From positions 1 to 27,108 of IMG/VR virus record IMGVR_UViG_3300031999_000169: a stretch of DNA of 27,108 nucleotides. One strand, written 5' to 3'. Shown here piece by piece: positions 1-6,144 of this stretch; position 1 is the first letter of the stretch, and each line of letters starts with the position of its first letter. Source of the DNA: a virus. The notes under the pieces are model-generated. The model was given only the letters and a program-made list of their open reading frames with translations. It was not told where the DNA came from and made no database searches. The translations under genes were made by a program, and so were the position numbers.

Positions 1-2
1 CA

Positions 3-482
3 AGAGCGCCGTATCTCGATAAACTTGCGAACCACCAAATTTCCAAAATCTTCTTTAGTACACTAGATGATGTTATTGATCTATCAGCGACAGCGGCAGA
101 CGTGAATTTGCCCGATGTCATTCTTCCAAACATCACTGGAACCATAGACATGGTTTACGTTGGAATAATAGTCAACGAACTTGAGAATACAAGTGCTTCA
201 GGAGCTAACGGAATTAATGTAGCTCAAAACATACGGATTAAGAAGTCAGCTGGAGCGTGGGGAACAGATGACATCGCAGCGATTGCTTTAGTCGATAATC
301 AATGGCTGATTCCTGCATCAACAGCGGGTTTGTCTCGCTTTCAAGGTGGAACGATTAATGTTGCAAGTGAGGTTGATTCCTTTAATGCAACGTATAATCT
401 GAGATTTGAGGATGCAGACGTTGACTATGACTATTTGCGACTGAAGGATGTTCAAGTCTTTCTCATGGTTTACTATCATTAA
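3..482 (+). CDS. Virion structural protein, 5'-partial
   Basis: The reading frame is open from the first bases of the window, so the gene starts outside it; 159 residues are visible, ending HYY-stop-like (VYYH). The frame has a GTG at 102, but the sequence before it (for example ISKIFFSTLDDVIDL) reads as normal protein, so an internal start is unlikely. The protein is rich in beta-prone stretches, Asn, Thr and Gly, with no transmembrane segment and no motif I recognise. It lies after the place where the major capsid gene would end and before a lectin-like gene, so it may be a capsid decoration or head-fibre protein. That role is inferred from position only. A GAGGTG ribosome-binding site for the next gene follows the stop directly. 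Confidence 0.75.
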   Translation, partial: RAPYLDKLANHQISKIFFSTLDDVIDLSATAADVNLPDVILPNITGTIDMVYVGIIVNELENTSASGANGINVAQNIRIKKSAGAWGTDDIAAIALVDNQWLIPASTAGLSRFQGGTINVASEVDSFNATYNLRFEDADVDYDYLRLKDVQVFLMVYYH

Positions 483-497
483 ACAGAGGTGATGTGA

Positions 498-674
498 ATG
501 GCAAACAGTTACAGTATAAGCGTTCAAATCGAGATTGGCACGAATGAAGCAAAAAAGAACGGTGTTCGAGATGCCGTGGTTCTGATGCTTAACAATGCTA
601 AGGCAGCAGGCAACATTGTGAGTGCAACGTGGAATGTGCGTGAAGTTCCAATAACGGAAGGCGGTTCAATATAA
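498..674 (+). CDS. Small hypothetical virion-module protein
   Basis: A 58-residue frame starts at an ATG preceded by AGAGGTGATG, a good Shine-Dalgarno sequence. It reads MANSYSISVQIEIGTNEAKK and ends EGGSI. No family is recognised. The composition is mildly beta-prone and there is no membrane segment. It lies 15 bases after the preceding virion gene and 20 bases before the lectin-like gene, all on the same strand, so it is probably co-transcribed with the structural operon. It could be a small decoration or accessory head protein. The strong ribosome-binding site and snug fit are the main evidence that it is real. Confidence 0.65.
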   Translation: MANSYSISVQIEIGTNEAKKNGVRDAVVLMLNNAKAAGNIVSATWNVREVPITEGGSI

Positions 675-694
675 CTTATTCGGAAGTCTAGGCC

Positions 695-1441
695 ATGGCA
701 ATTTTCACGAATGATTTTGAAGAGGGCGATTTCACAGCATGGACATCTTCAACAGGAGACTGTGACATTGTTCATGTTCCCGTCCATCATAACGCTCATG
801 CCGCACACTTCCTAGAAGATGCGAACACTGGAACTGCTTGTTACGCACGGAAAAGTCTAGTAGCGATAGATGACGTTTACACAAGAGGTTATGTTCGTTA
901 TGCACAACTTCCCACTGCCAACGCGGAAACTAGATGTTTGGCTTTGATGAGTGGTGCCACTGTGAAACTTGTCCAAGCTAATATTCGGGATGATTTTGGA
1001 GATGTGAAATGGACAATGCGCACTTTGAATGAGGCAAACAGGGATGTCACGGACATAACGCCCGTTGTTGACACATGGTATTGTATAGAATTATGGTATC
1101 ATCGCGGAGTCGCTGATGGTGAAGCAAAAATGTGGATTAACGATGTAGAAAAGGCTTCAAGAGGAGCCTTACCTTCAGATGTTGCTGTTGAAAACGTTCA
1201 GGTGATGTGTGAAGCATCGCAAGCAGTTTCAACCATAGATGTCAATAATTACATTGATTGTGTGAAGGTTGATTCTGCTTATATTGGTCTTGAAGCCGCA
1301 GGTGGTCCAACCGTCAAAAAAGGTTCTTGTGTCCCAGCAATGACCGCTCTTTTGACAAAGTTTAGCTCTCTTAAGCAGACTAGGGAGCCAAAGTTTCAGC
1401 CTCGAACCTTTCCAAAATTCACGCCGAGGAGCTTGATCTAG
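695..1441 (+). CDS. Concanavalin A-like lectin/LamG-type virion protein
   Basis: The 248-residue protein opens FTNDFEEGDFTAWTSSTGD, a hallmark of the concanavalin A-like (LamG/polysaccharide lyase-like) jelly-roll found in archaeal and viral surface proteins. The N-terminal Phe-Glu-x-Gly-Asp-Phe-x-x-Trp is followed by alternating beta strands, with TWYCIELWYHRG near residue 127 and MWINDVE near 147, both typical of this fold. The last 40 residues are basic and Pro/Phe-rich (FQPRTFPKFTPRSL) and look like a linker or capsid-attachment tail. It sits between the capsid gene and the head-tail connectors, where head decoration or head-fibre genes are common. Binding of host glycans is an inference from the fold; the actual ligand cannot be read from the sequence. 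Confidence 0.65.
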   Translation: MAIFTNDFEEGDFTAWTSSTGDCDIVHVPVHHNAHAAHFLEDANTGTACYARKSLVAIDDVYTRGYVRYAQLPTANAETRCLALMSGATVKLVQANIRDDFGDVKWTMRTLNEANRDVTDITPVVDTWYCIELWYHRGVADGEAKMWINDVEKASRGALPSDVAVENVQVMCEASQAVSTIDVNNYIDCVKVDSAYIGLEAAGGPTVKKGSCVPAMTALLTKFSSLKQTREPKFQPRTFPKFTPRSLI

Positions 1442-1648
1442 TTGAGTTTTTTCTGTACTCACATAATCGCAAAAGAACAGTTGCCGGGAGCGACGTCAGT
1501 AATCACAATCGCAGTATCAGTATTCTTCGCATTTACCGTTGAGGACCTGAATCAAATCAGCCTAGAAGTAACATCTTTCGACCGAATCAACGTGCAATCT
1601 AGCAAGTTTGATCGGATCAACATCACGGTTACGGAGCAAACTGACTAA
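1442..1648 (+). CDS. Small hypothetical protein with FDRIN repeat
   Basis: This 68-residue frame starts at TTG directly after the stop of the lectin-like gene and stops directly before the next ATG, so it fills the gap exactly. A GAGGAG about 12 bases upstream could serve as ribosome-binding site. The middle is hydrophobic (TSVITIAVSVFFAFTV, residues about 19-34), compatible with one membrane helix or a beta core. The C-terminal half repeats a short unit, SFDRINVQSSKFDRINITV, which may form stacked beta strands. No family is recognised. The TTG start and weak ribosome-binding site make the exact N-terminus uncertain. Confidence 0.5.
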   Translation: MSFFCTHIIAKEQLPGATSVITIAVSVFFAFTVEDLNQISLEVTSFDRINVQSSKFDRINITVTEQTD

Positions 1649-1927
1649 ATGTACAAAGGCGAAACAGTAAGCAAGCAGATGACTTTCCGCGACAAAGACG
1701 GAGTCCTCATCGATCCTGACACAATCACAATCACGATTTACAATCCATCAGGAGCGAGTACTGCGACGCCGACAGCATCGAAGTCTTCAACTGGAATTTG
1801 GACGTTTGATTATACTCTTGCTTCTGATGCGCCTGTGGGAATATGGGTCATCACGGTTGCTGGTGTGAAAGGCACGTACGTGAAGAAATATGCTGAAACC
1901 TTTACGGTTGAAGCTTTACCAAGCTGA
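1649..1927 (+). CDS. Ig-like virion protein
   Basis: This 92-residue protein has the pattern of a small immunoglobulin-like beta sandwich: GETVSKQMTFRDKDGVLIDP, then strands TITITIYNPSG, TGIWTFDYTLASDAPVGIW and ITVAGVKGTYVKKYAETFTV. Proteins with this opening (a sequence asking for an input of the form 'D-x-D-G') occur between capsid and connector genes in many tailed phages and archaeal viruses, as head decoration or BppU N-terminal-like modules. The ATG abuts the preceding stop codon and its own stop overlaps the start of the connector gene. Assignment to the fold is by pattern only; the exact role in the virion is unknown. Confidence 0.6.
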   Translation: MYKGETVSKQMTFRDKDGVLIDPDTITITIYNPSGASTATPTASKSSTGIWTFDYTLASDAPVGIWVITVAGVKGTYVKKYAETFTVEALPS

Positions 1928-2541
1928 TGAACATGTATTGTGAAACAGAAGATGTAAAAGCATACAGCAAAATCGCGTACACAGACCTAGGCTACGCGAA
2001 CGATACAGCTTTCATCACGTTTCTCCAGAACCTTATAGAACTTGCGCAAAGCATTATCGACAACTATTGCCGCGTGCCTTCAGGCTTCTTTAAAATTGAC
2101 GGCCTCTCTGTCACAAACGAATTTCATGACTACGGATACCCTTGGATAAGTCTGAACTACTATCCTGTTCTCTCTGTTTCAAAAGTAGAGTACAATGATC
2201 AAGGCTACGGAATAACGGCAAACTGGGTGACTGTAACCGAACCTGATTACCTCATGAATCTGTCTGCAGGACAGCTAATGCTTGTAAATAAAACACCTGC
2301 GATCAAGGAGCAAAGTGTCAGGATCACATACATTGCTGGGTATACGGCAACACCGAGCGGCATTAAACACATATGCATTCAACTATGCACGAATATGCTT
2401 CACGGGATCCTCCAGCGGAAAGTGAGCCCACAGGTCCAGGTGAACGAGATGGTCGTCAAACTTGTTGCGGTTGAGGCTTTCAACGAAGAGCTCAAGGGCA
2501 TGCTCAGGCCCTACGTACGAAGGCTTGTGGTAGTTGGTTGA
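1927..2541 (+). CDS. Head-tail connector (gp6-like adaptor)
   Basis: The 204-residue protein begins MNMYCETEDVKAYSKI and continues with helices rich in Leu, Ile and Ala (FLQNLIELAQSIIDNYCRV), the usual opening of HK97 gp6/SPP1 gp15-type adaptors that bind below the portal. The middle has the expected beta insertion with Tyr/Pro (YPVLSVSKVEYNDQGYGI) and the C-terminal half returns to helix (IKHICIQLCTNMLHGIL). Length is at the upper end for the family. It overlaps the next gene by four bases, and the next gene is a HK97 gp10-like protein, the standard neighbour. The order connector, gp10-like, tail completion, tail tube supports the assignment. Confidence 0.75.
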   Translation: MNMYCETEDVKAYSKIAYTDLGYANDTAFITFLQNLIELAQSIIDNYCRVPSGFFKIDGLSVTNEFHDYGYPWISLNYYPVLSVSKVEYNDQGYGITANWVTVTEPDYLMNLSAGQLMLVNKTPAIKEQSVRITYIAGYTATPSGIKHICIQLCTNMLHGILQRKVSPQVQVNEMVVKLVAVEAFNEELKGMLRPYVRRLVVVG

Positions 2542-2978
2542 TCTTTTTGAGCATTCAGGTTCAGGTTTCGCAGCGGGGTTTGGATCTCTCCCTGTTTGCT
2601 GACAAAGTCGAAGAAAAACTTCTGCCTGGGCTCGTGAGAGCATCTGTGGATTATGGTTACGCTTTGATGAGTGCTAGGGCTCCAGTGAGATCTGGCAGAT
2701 TGCTTGGAAGCATTGAGAAGCGCGTTCAGGGTTTGGAAGGATCTGTCGGTCCAACTGTGCCTTACGCCGTCTACGTTGAGTATGGGACGGCGCCGCATGA
2801 AATTCGCCCGGTGTTCTCGAAGGTTTTGGCTTTCAAGGTCAATGGGAAAATGGTTTTCAGTCCGATTGTCAGGCATCCGGGGACGAAGCCGAATCCGTTT
2901 GTACGCAGAACGATGGAAGACGTTCAAAAGAAGATTCCTGAGTTGTGGAAAGAAGTGTTTGAGGAAGAAATCAAGTGA
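2538..2978 (+). CDS. HK97 gp10-like head-tail/tail-completion protein
   Basis: This 146-residue protein starts at a TTG overlapping the connector stop. It contains the diagnostic pattern of the HK97 gp10 family: helical start (ADKVEEKLLPGLVRASVDYG), then APVRSGRLLGSIEKRV, then YAVYVEYGTAPHEIRP, and a final PNPFVRRTMED. The 'aPvrTGrLr.Si' and 'Y..fvEfGT..h.i.P' motifs are those of the family. The protein is thought to join head and tail during virion completion. Its stop overlaps a GTG start at 2975, which is the beginning of a gene interrupted by the HNH insertion. Confidence 0.85.
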   Translation: MIFLSIQVQVSQRGLDLSLFADKVEEKLLPGLVRASVDYGYALMSARAPVRSGRLLGSIEKRVQGLEGSVGPTVPYAVYVEYGTAPHEIRPVFSKVLAFKVNGKMVFSPIVRHPGTKPNPFVRRTMEDVQKKIPELWKEVFEEEIK

Positions 2979-3037
2979 CAAAATATTACGATACCTTCAA
3001 CGCGTACCAAAAACATAAAAGTAAGTTTCACACCTAA
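2975..3037 (+). pseudogene. Severed 5' fragment of tail-completion gene
   Basis: A GTG overlaps the gp10-like stop in the GTGA arrangement used throughout this genome, and opens MTKYYDTFNAYQKHKSK, stopping after 20 codons. The next structural gene downstream (from 3633) begins in a different frame with GFYTSYKATFDQVK, has no start codon of its own, and shows a similar pattern of spaced Tyr/Phe. The simplest reading is that GTG 2975 is the original start of that tail gene and that the HNH gene between them was inserted after about 12 codons. The similarity of the two stretches also allows a partial duplication at the insertion point. The fragment may still be translated as a short peptide. Confidence 0.5.
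3013..3022 (+). promoter_or_regulatory. Putative archaeal TATA box of the HNH gene
   Basis: The A/T-rich ACATAAAAGT lies about 28 bases before the HNH start at 3046. This is the spacing expected if transcription starts at or next to the ATG, giving a leaderless message. There is no Shine-Dalgarno sequence before that ATG (CCTAATCAAAAATATG), which agrees with leaderless translation. The element would give the inserted endonuclease gene its own promoter inside the tail operon. The call rests on spacing and base composition only. Confidence 0.4.
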
Positions 3038-3045
3038 TCAAAAAT

Positions 3046-3633
3046 ATGATTAGAAGACAAGTCAACTCCCGTGGGAGTGAGATTAAGAAGTGCAAATTCT
3101 GCGGACAGATCATAACATCGGAAAATTGCTATCCCTCCCTCTTCAAGACCCATAATTATGCTTGTAAAGGCTGTTCAAATCAGCGAGTCAAAGAGTGGCA
3201 ACAAAAACAGAGGGAATACTATAACGCATATGCCAGAAATTGGCGAGCTAAGAACAGAGAGAGATATAACGCATTAGCGCGCCAATCCTACAAGCGTAAT
3301 GTTGAAAAAATTAGAGCATGGAGAAAGGAACACGCGCAAGAAATCAACGCTAAAAACACCTTAGCAACAAAGAGAAAAAGACTGAAATTGCGTCAGGAAA
3401 TCCTTTCCCTCTTTGACAATAAATGCCCGAAATGCGGCTTTTCAGATCCTCGTGCCTTACAGATTGATCATATCCGTGGAGGTGGGAGAAAGGATCTCAA
3501 TAATAGTAAGTGTCGAAGCACCTACTACCTCCGCGTACTCCAAAGCATCAAGTCTGGCGAGAAAACATACCAGATACTTTGCGCTAATTGTAACGCTATC
3601 AAAATGTTCGAAAATGGAGAGTTGAAAACATAG
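3046..3633 (+). CDS. HNH homing endonuclease
   Basis: The 195-residue protein has an N-terminal zinc site (CKFCGQ near residue 16, then CKGCSNQ near residue 40), a long basic helical middle with repeated Tyr/Arg/Asn units (REYYNAYARNWRAKNRERYN), and a C-terminal HNH nuclease. The nuclease shows CPKCGF, the DHIRGGG histidine and a final ILCANCNAIKMFENGE. In HNH enzymes the DH pair and the late Asn/Cys residues bind the metal at the cleavage site. Such free-standing enzymes invade phage structural genes. Here the gene sits inside a tail-completion gene and is nearly all of the inserted DNA. There are no flanking sequences long enough for a group I intron. It is likely a selfish gene with no virion role. 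Confidence 0.9.
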   Translation: MIRRQVNSRGSEIKKCKFCGQIITSENCYPSLFKTHNYACKGCSNQRVKEWQQKQREYYNAYARNWRAKNRERYNALARQSYKRNVEKIRAWRKEHAQEINAKNTLATKRKRLKLRQEILSLFDNKCPKCGFSDPRALQIDHIRGGGRKDLNNSKCRSTYYLRVLQSIKSGEKTYQILCANCNAIKMFENGELKT

Positions 3634-4049
3634 GATTCTACACTTCATACAAAGCCACATTTGACCAGGTCAAGGCAGATGTCCAGGCAATAACAAGTAT
3701 CAAGAACGTTGTTCTCGGCGAACAGTTCAAAGTCACTGATTTGCCTATGGCCGTGATCAATCCCGAGCCCACGGACATTAGCCAAGCAGTTTTCGGGTCA
3801 ATGCTTGAATGTAAAATCACTTTCAGCGTGGTCCTGATGATTCGTGAAACGGAGCCTACTAACTGGTTTACAGATATCGTTTCACTGATGGGTGACGTCG
3901 TCGACAAGATCCTGAGTGACCGAACCCTTAGCAACACCGTGAAAGATGTACTTCCCACATTCTTCAGTCCAGGTGAGATCCGCACCGGGAACAAGCTGTA
4001 CTTTGGCGGCGTAATCAGGTTTTCAGCTTTATTGCTCTTCATTCCTTGA
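3633..4049 (+). pseudogene. Tail-completion/tail-terminator gene lacking its start
   Basis: The frame is open from 3594 and reads coherent protein from GFYTSYKATFDQVKADVQ onward, through ITSIKNVVLGEQFKVTDLP, a beta-rich middle (MLECKITFSVVLMIRE) and TGNKLYFGGVIRFSALLLF to the stop. No ATG, GTG or TTG lies upstream of TTG 3741, yet the 36 codons before that TTG clearly belong to the protein. It follows the gp10-like gene, where minor tail or tail-terminator proteins of about 140 residues sit. The HNH gene ends exactly at its first preserved codon. Either the protein is made from the internal TTG, from a non-standard codon such as ATA 3630, or not at all in this genome; an assembly error is also possible. 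Without it tail completion should fail, so some expression route is likely. Confidence 0.65.
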
Positions 4050-4058
4050 GGGTTCTAT

Positions 4059-4601
4059 TTGCATAAAGAGTTGAAAGAGCACCTCCTGAAACAAGTCATC
4101 AACATTTGTATGCGTGTGATAGACAAACTCGTGCCCGAGCCCAGGGCTCGTTATCCGCAGACAAAGATGGTTAAACACGTCTTCCAGCAACTCTTCAACG
4201 CGTACTGCCTGGAAGTTTGGGGCGGACGATTCGACGATGTACCCCATCAAAACCTCGAGGGCCTGCAGGACAAGAACTTCCTGCATTATCTTTCGGCAAC
4301 TCGGAAAATCCTGTTGTACGTAGGCGAGAATGATCGCTACTATAGGGCTTGGATCGGCCTAGCATTCATCGCTGCGAAAGAAGAATATGGACGAGCCCTC
4401 GAGAGCCTTAAGCAAGAAGAATTTCGTTCGAATCACCTTGAAATGTGGGAATGGACGCCGCTGCCCGTTTGTGATTCCTATTTCGAGGGGAGTAAGTCGG
4501 AATTTCTTGAAATGATGCTTACAGGTCACCTGTCAAACTTGTTGCGAAAGAGATTTGCCTCGATCCCCCCCCCACATGAGCCAACCAAACATGAAGAATA
4601 A
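4059..4601 (+). CDS. Hypothetical tail-module protein
   Basis: The 180-residue protein begins at TTG 4059 shortly after the truncated tail gene. It is mainly helical, acidic to neutral, and rich in aromatic residues (YYRAWIGLAFIAAKEEYGRAL, trimmed at both ends). No domain is recognised. A run of nine cytosines near the 3' end encodes IPPP just before the stop; such a tract is a possible slippage or sequencing-error point that could alter the last residues. Position between head-tail completion and tail tube genes suggests a role in head-tail joining or tail assembly, but this is inferred from synteny only. Another start at an internal codon cannot be excluded. Confidence 0.6.
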   Translation: MHKELKEHLLKQVINICMRVIDKLVPEPRARYPQTKMVKHVFQQLFNAYCLEVWGGRFDDVPHQNLEGLQDKNFLHYLSATRKILLYVGENDRYYRAWIGLAFIAAKEEYGRALESLKQEEFRSNHLEMWEWTPLPVCDSYFEGSKSEFLEMMLTGHLSNLLRKRFASIPPPHEPTKHEE

Positions 4602-4636
4602 ACACGATTGCAGGTAAAAGGAAGATTACAAGTAGT

Positions 4637-5107
4637 TTATGACGTTTCAACTTCATTGTTTTGCCTTAGTCTTCTATGACAAATACGGCATATTGTAATG
4701 ACTTCAAGCGGCCTAGAATAGTCATAATGGTGACGTTCTAGTTGCTCTGTAGTATTGCAGATTGAACATTTGTCACTCAAAGGAATATAATAACGAGCTA
4801 GACTTTTTGCCTTTATCTTTTCAATGTTATTCAAACTGTAAAGTTTAGCGTATTGAAGACGCTCGACACGGTGACGCTGATAGGAAATTCGGTTATTTAT
4901 GCAACGTTGGATGCGGTGAGATGATGAGTAGACCCTATTATACTCACGTCTCTTTTCAGGTGGATAATACCGTTTACTCCTAGCAATCTGTTCCTGTCTG
5001 TGCTCTTGATAATACAGTTTTTTGTCACGAAGTATTGCCTCTCTATGTGAATCGTAATATGCCTTGCAATGTTGTATGTCGTCTTCACGACTCTTGTAGG
5101 GAGTCAT
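4637..5107 (-). CDS. HNH homing endonuclease, antisense to tail operon
   Basis: This 156-residue protein lies on the opposite strand between two tail genes. It is strongly basic and has repeated Tyr-Tyr/Arg units (KAYYDSHREAILRDKKLYY, KRYYPPEKRREYNRVY), the same kind of repeat as in the HNH protein at 3046. The C-terminus carries a zinc/HNH core: CSICNTTEQLERHHYDYS, where the paired histidines are the catalytic site, then ICRICHRRLRQ. The ATG is at 5107. It is most likely a free-standing homing endonuclease placed in the gap ahead of the tail tube gene without breaking a gene. Its antisense direction means read-through from the tail operon would make antisense RNA over it. Confidence 0.85.
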   Translation of the reverse strand: MTPYKSREDDIQHCKAYYDSHREAILRDKKLYYQEHRQEQIARSKRYYPPEKRREYNRVYSSSHRIQRCINNRISYQRHRVERLQYAKLYSLNNIEKIKAKSLARYYIPLSDKCSICNTTEQLERHHYDYSRPLEVITICRICHRRLRQNNEVETS

Positions 5108-5161
5108 GAGTTACGTTATTGCAGGGAGTGGAATAAAAATCTTTACGTGAGTATCATAGGT

Positions 5162-5195
5162 ATTAAATTACCAAAAAAAGGAAAAATGGAGGTTG
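5162..5195 (+). promoter_or_regulatory. Promoter and ribosome-binding site of tail tube gene
   Basis: The gap between the antisense HNH gene and the tail tube gene is A/T-rich. ATTAAATT at about 5162-5169 resembles an archaeal TATA box and lies about 30 bases ahead of the coding start, followed by a strong ribosome-binding site GGAGGTTG about 5 bases before ATG 5200. A separate promoter would fit the need for large amounts of tail tube protein. The TATA element is judged by composition and spacing only. Confidence 0.4.
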
Positions 5196-5199
5196 AAAA

Positions 5200-5601
5200 A
5201 TGGTAAACAGTACACCAGTTATAGGACGAAACGGCAGCATCACAATCAACGGTGCTGAAGCAGGCTACATCAAAGGCGTCACATTCGACATTGATGCAGA
5301 CGTTATCAAAGACTACAAATTCACAAGCGATGTCCCCGCGGTCCTTGAGAGTGGAAACAAGAGTTTCAAGTTCAGTTTCGAGAAAATGTTCATTGACACG
5401 ACATATGCGGCTCTCGTTCTGGCAGGAACAAAGATGACGATTCTTCTTGGACCTGCAAACTGCACTCCCACGGGACAGCCAAAATACACGTTGACGAACG
5501 CGATTATTCTGCATCATGGCTGGCGCGACGAACAGAACGGCGTTGTCATAGAAAACGGGTCTGGAGAAGCAGCTACCTTAGCGATCGGAACATACTCTTA
5601 G
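5200..5601 (+). CDS. Major tail tube protein
   Basis: The 133-residue protein is beta-rich and glycine-rich with no helix-rich segments: GRNGSITINGAEAGYIKGVT, VIKDYKFTSDVPAVLESGNK, FKFSFEKMFIDTTYAALVLAG and a final GEAATLAIGTYS. The pattern 'G..G.i.ing...g.i.gv' and the end 'geaatl.ig.y' are typical of siphovirus tail tube subunits. It is followed by the two-frame tail assembly chaperone and the tape measure gene, the standard order. The gene has a strong ribosome-binding site and its own possible promoter. The polypeptide is short for the family but complete. Confidence 0.75.
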   Translation: MVNSTPVIGRNGSITINGAEAGYIKGVTFDIDADVIKDYKFTSDVPAVLESGNKSFKFSFEKMFIDTTYAALVLAGTKMTILLGPANCTPTGQPKYTLTNAIILHHGWRDEQNGVVIENGSGEAATLAIGTYS

Positions 5602-5613
5602 GAGCCTTGAAAA

Positions 5614-5991
5614 ATGTCTGCGAAGAAGAGCCCTGCTGAAGTGGGAAAAGAACTCTTTGAAAAAGAAGAAGCTGAAGGCCGTGCTGCTGCAAAGAAATTT
5701 GATCCGAAGATGCTTGTGAAGAAAGCTACTCAGAAACACATGGTTCTTGACGGCGACGAAGAAATCTATTACTATCCTTTGGTACTTGAGGATACTGCTG
5801 ATTTGAGTAAGGCCAAGACAAACGAAGAATATTCGACTATGATGCTTTGGAAAATGCTTGAGAAAGCTTATCCTGGACTGACTCTTGAGGACGTCAAGAA
5901 GTTTCCAATGGGCAAGGGCGCAAGGATCCTGCAACTCCTAATCGAAGCTGAAGGTTTTTTGCCAACGAAGAAGAAATCCGCAGTTTCATAG
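5614..5991 (+). CDS. Tail assembly chaperone, short form (lambda G-like)
   Basis: The zero-frame product has 125 residues. It starts MSAKKSPAEVGKELFEKEEA, is highly charged and helical, and has KTNEEYSTMMLWKMLEKAYP in the middle. It lies between the tail tube and tape measure genes, the invariable position of tail assembly chaperones, which coat the tape measure protein before the tube forms. Zero-frame translation passes the heptamer T TTT TTG at 5955-5961 and stops at a TAG at 5989-5991. The extended form made by slippage is given as a separate entry. Confidence 0.8.
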   Translation: MSAKKSPAEVGKELFEKEEAEGRAAAKKFDPKMLVKKATQKHMVLDGDEEIYYYPLVLEDTADLSKAKTNEEYSTMMLWKMLEKAYPGLTLEDVKKFPMGKGARILQLLIEAEGFLPTKKKSAVS

Positions 5992-6143
5992 AGTACAACG
6001 AAGACGCACAAGTCATCGGTTTCATTGCACACGAGTACGGGTACACACTTGAGTATGTTGGGAGTTTGACGCCTTTCCAAGTTTCTTTTCTTTTGAAGTG
6101 GGCTGCCTGGTTCACGGGGAAAACGAATCGCAGAAGGATATGA
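5614..6143 (+). CDS. Tail assembly chaperone, -1 frameshift extension (lambda GT-like)
   Basis: At 5955-5961 the zero-frame codons GGT TTT TTG contain the canonical slippery heptamer T TTT TTG. A slip of one base back continues with ANEEEIRSFIEYNEDAQVIG and later YGYTLEYVGSLTPFQVSFLL to a TGA at 6141-6143, one base before the tape measure ATG. The extension has no start codon of its own near its beginning, reads as well-formed protein, and fills the gap of about 150 bases exactly. The fused product would have about 176 residues. This mirrors the G/GT pair of lambda, where the minor long form recruits the tape measure protein. The heptamer, position and neighbours agree; slippage frequency cannot be judged. 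Confidence 0.85.
5955..5961 (+). promoter_or_regulatory. Programmed -1 frameshift slippery site
   Basis: TTTTTTG is read as T TTT TTG in the zero frame, matching the X XXY YYZ rule. Both the P-site and A-site tRNAs can re-pair after a one-base backward slip. The zero-frame stop is about 30 bases downstream, and the new frame runs to just before the tape measure gene. I did not find an obvious long stem-loop immediately downstream by eye. Confidence 0.85.
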
Positions 6144-6144
6144 T

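Noticed and set aside
2704-3018. A second + strand frame of 104 codons over the gp10-like gene
   Set aside because: It is out of frame with a well-matched family protein, basic and low in structure, and has no ribosome-binding site.
3010-3640. Group I intron or intein carrying the HNH gene
   Set aside because: The gene fills nearly all of the inserted DNA, leaving about 30 bases on the 5' side and none on the 3' side, too little for a ribozyme; the frames before, in and after it differ, so it is not an intein.
4563-4575. Run of nine C as a programmed slippage site
   Set aside because: It lies three codons before the natural end of the gene and neither shifted frame continues usefully; treated as a possible sequencing weak point only.
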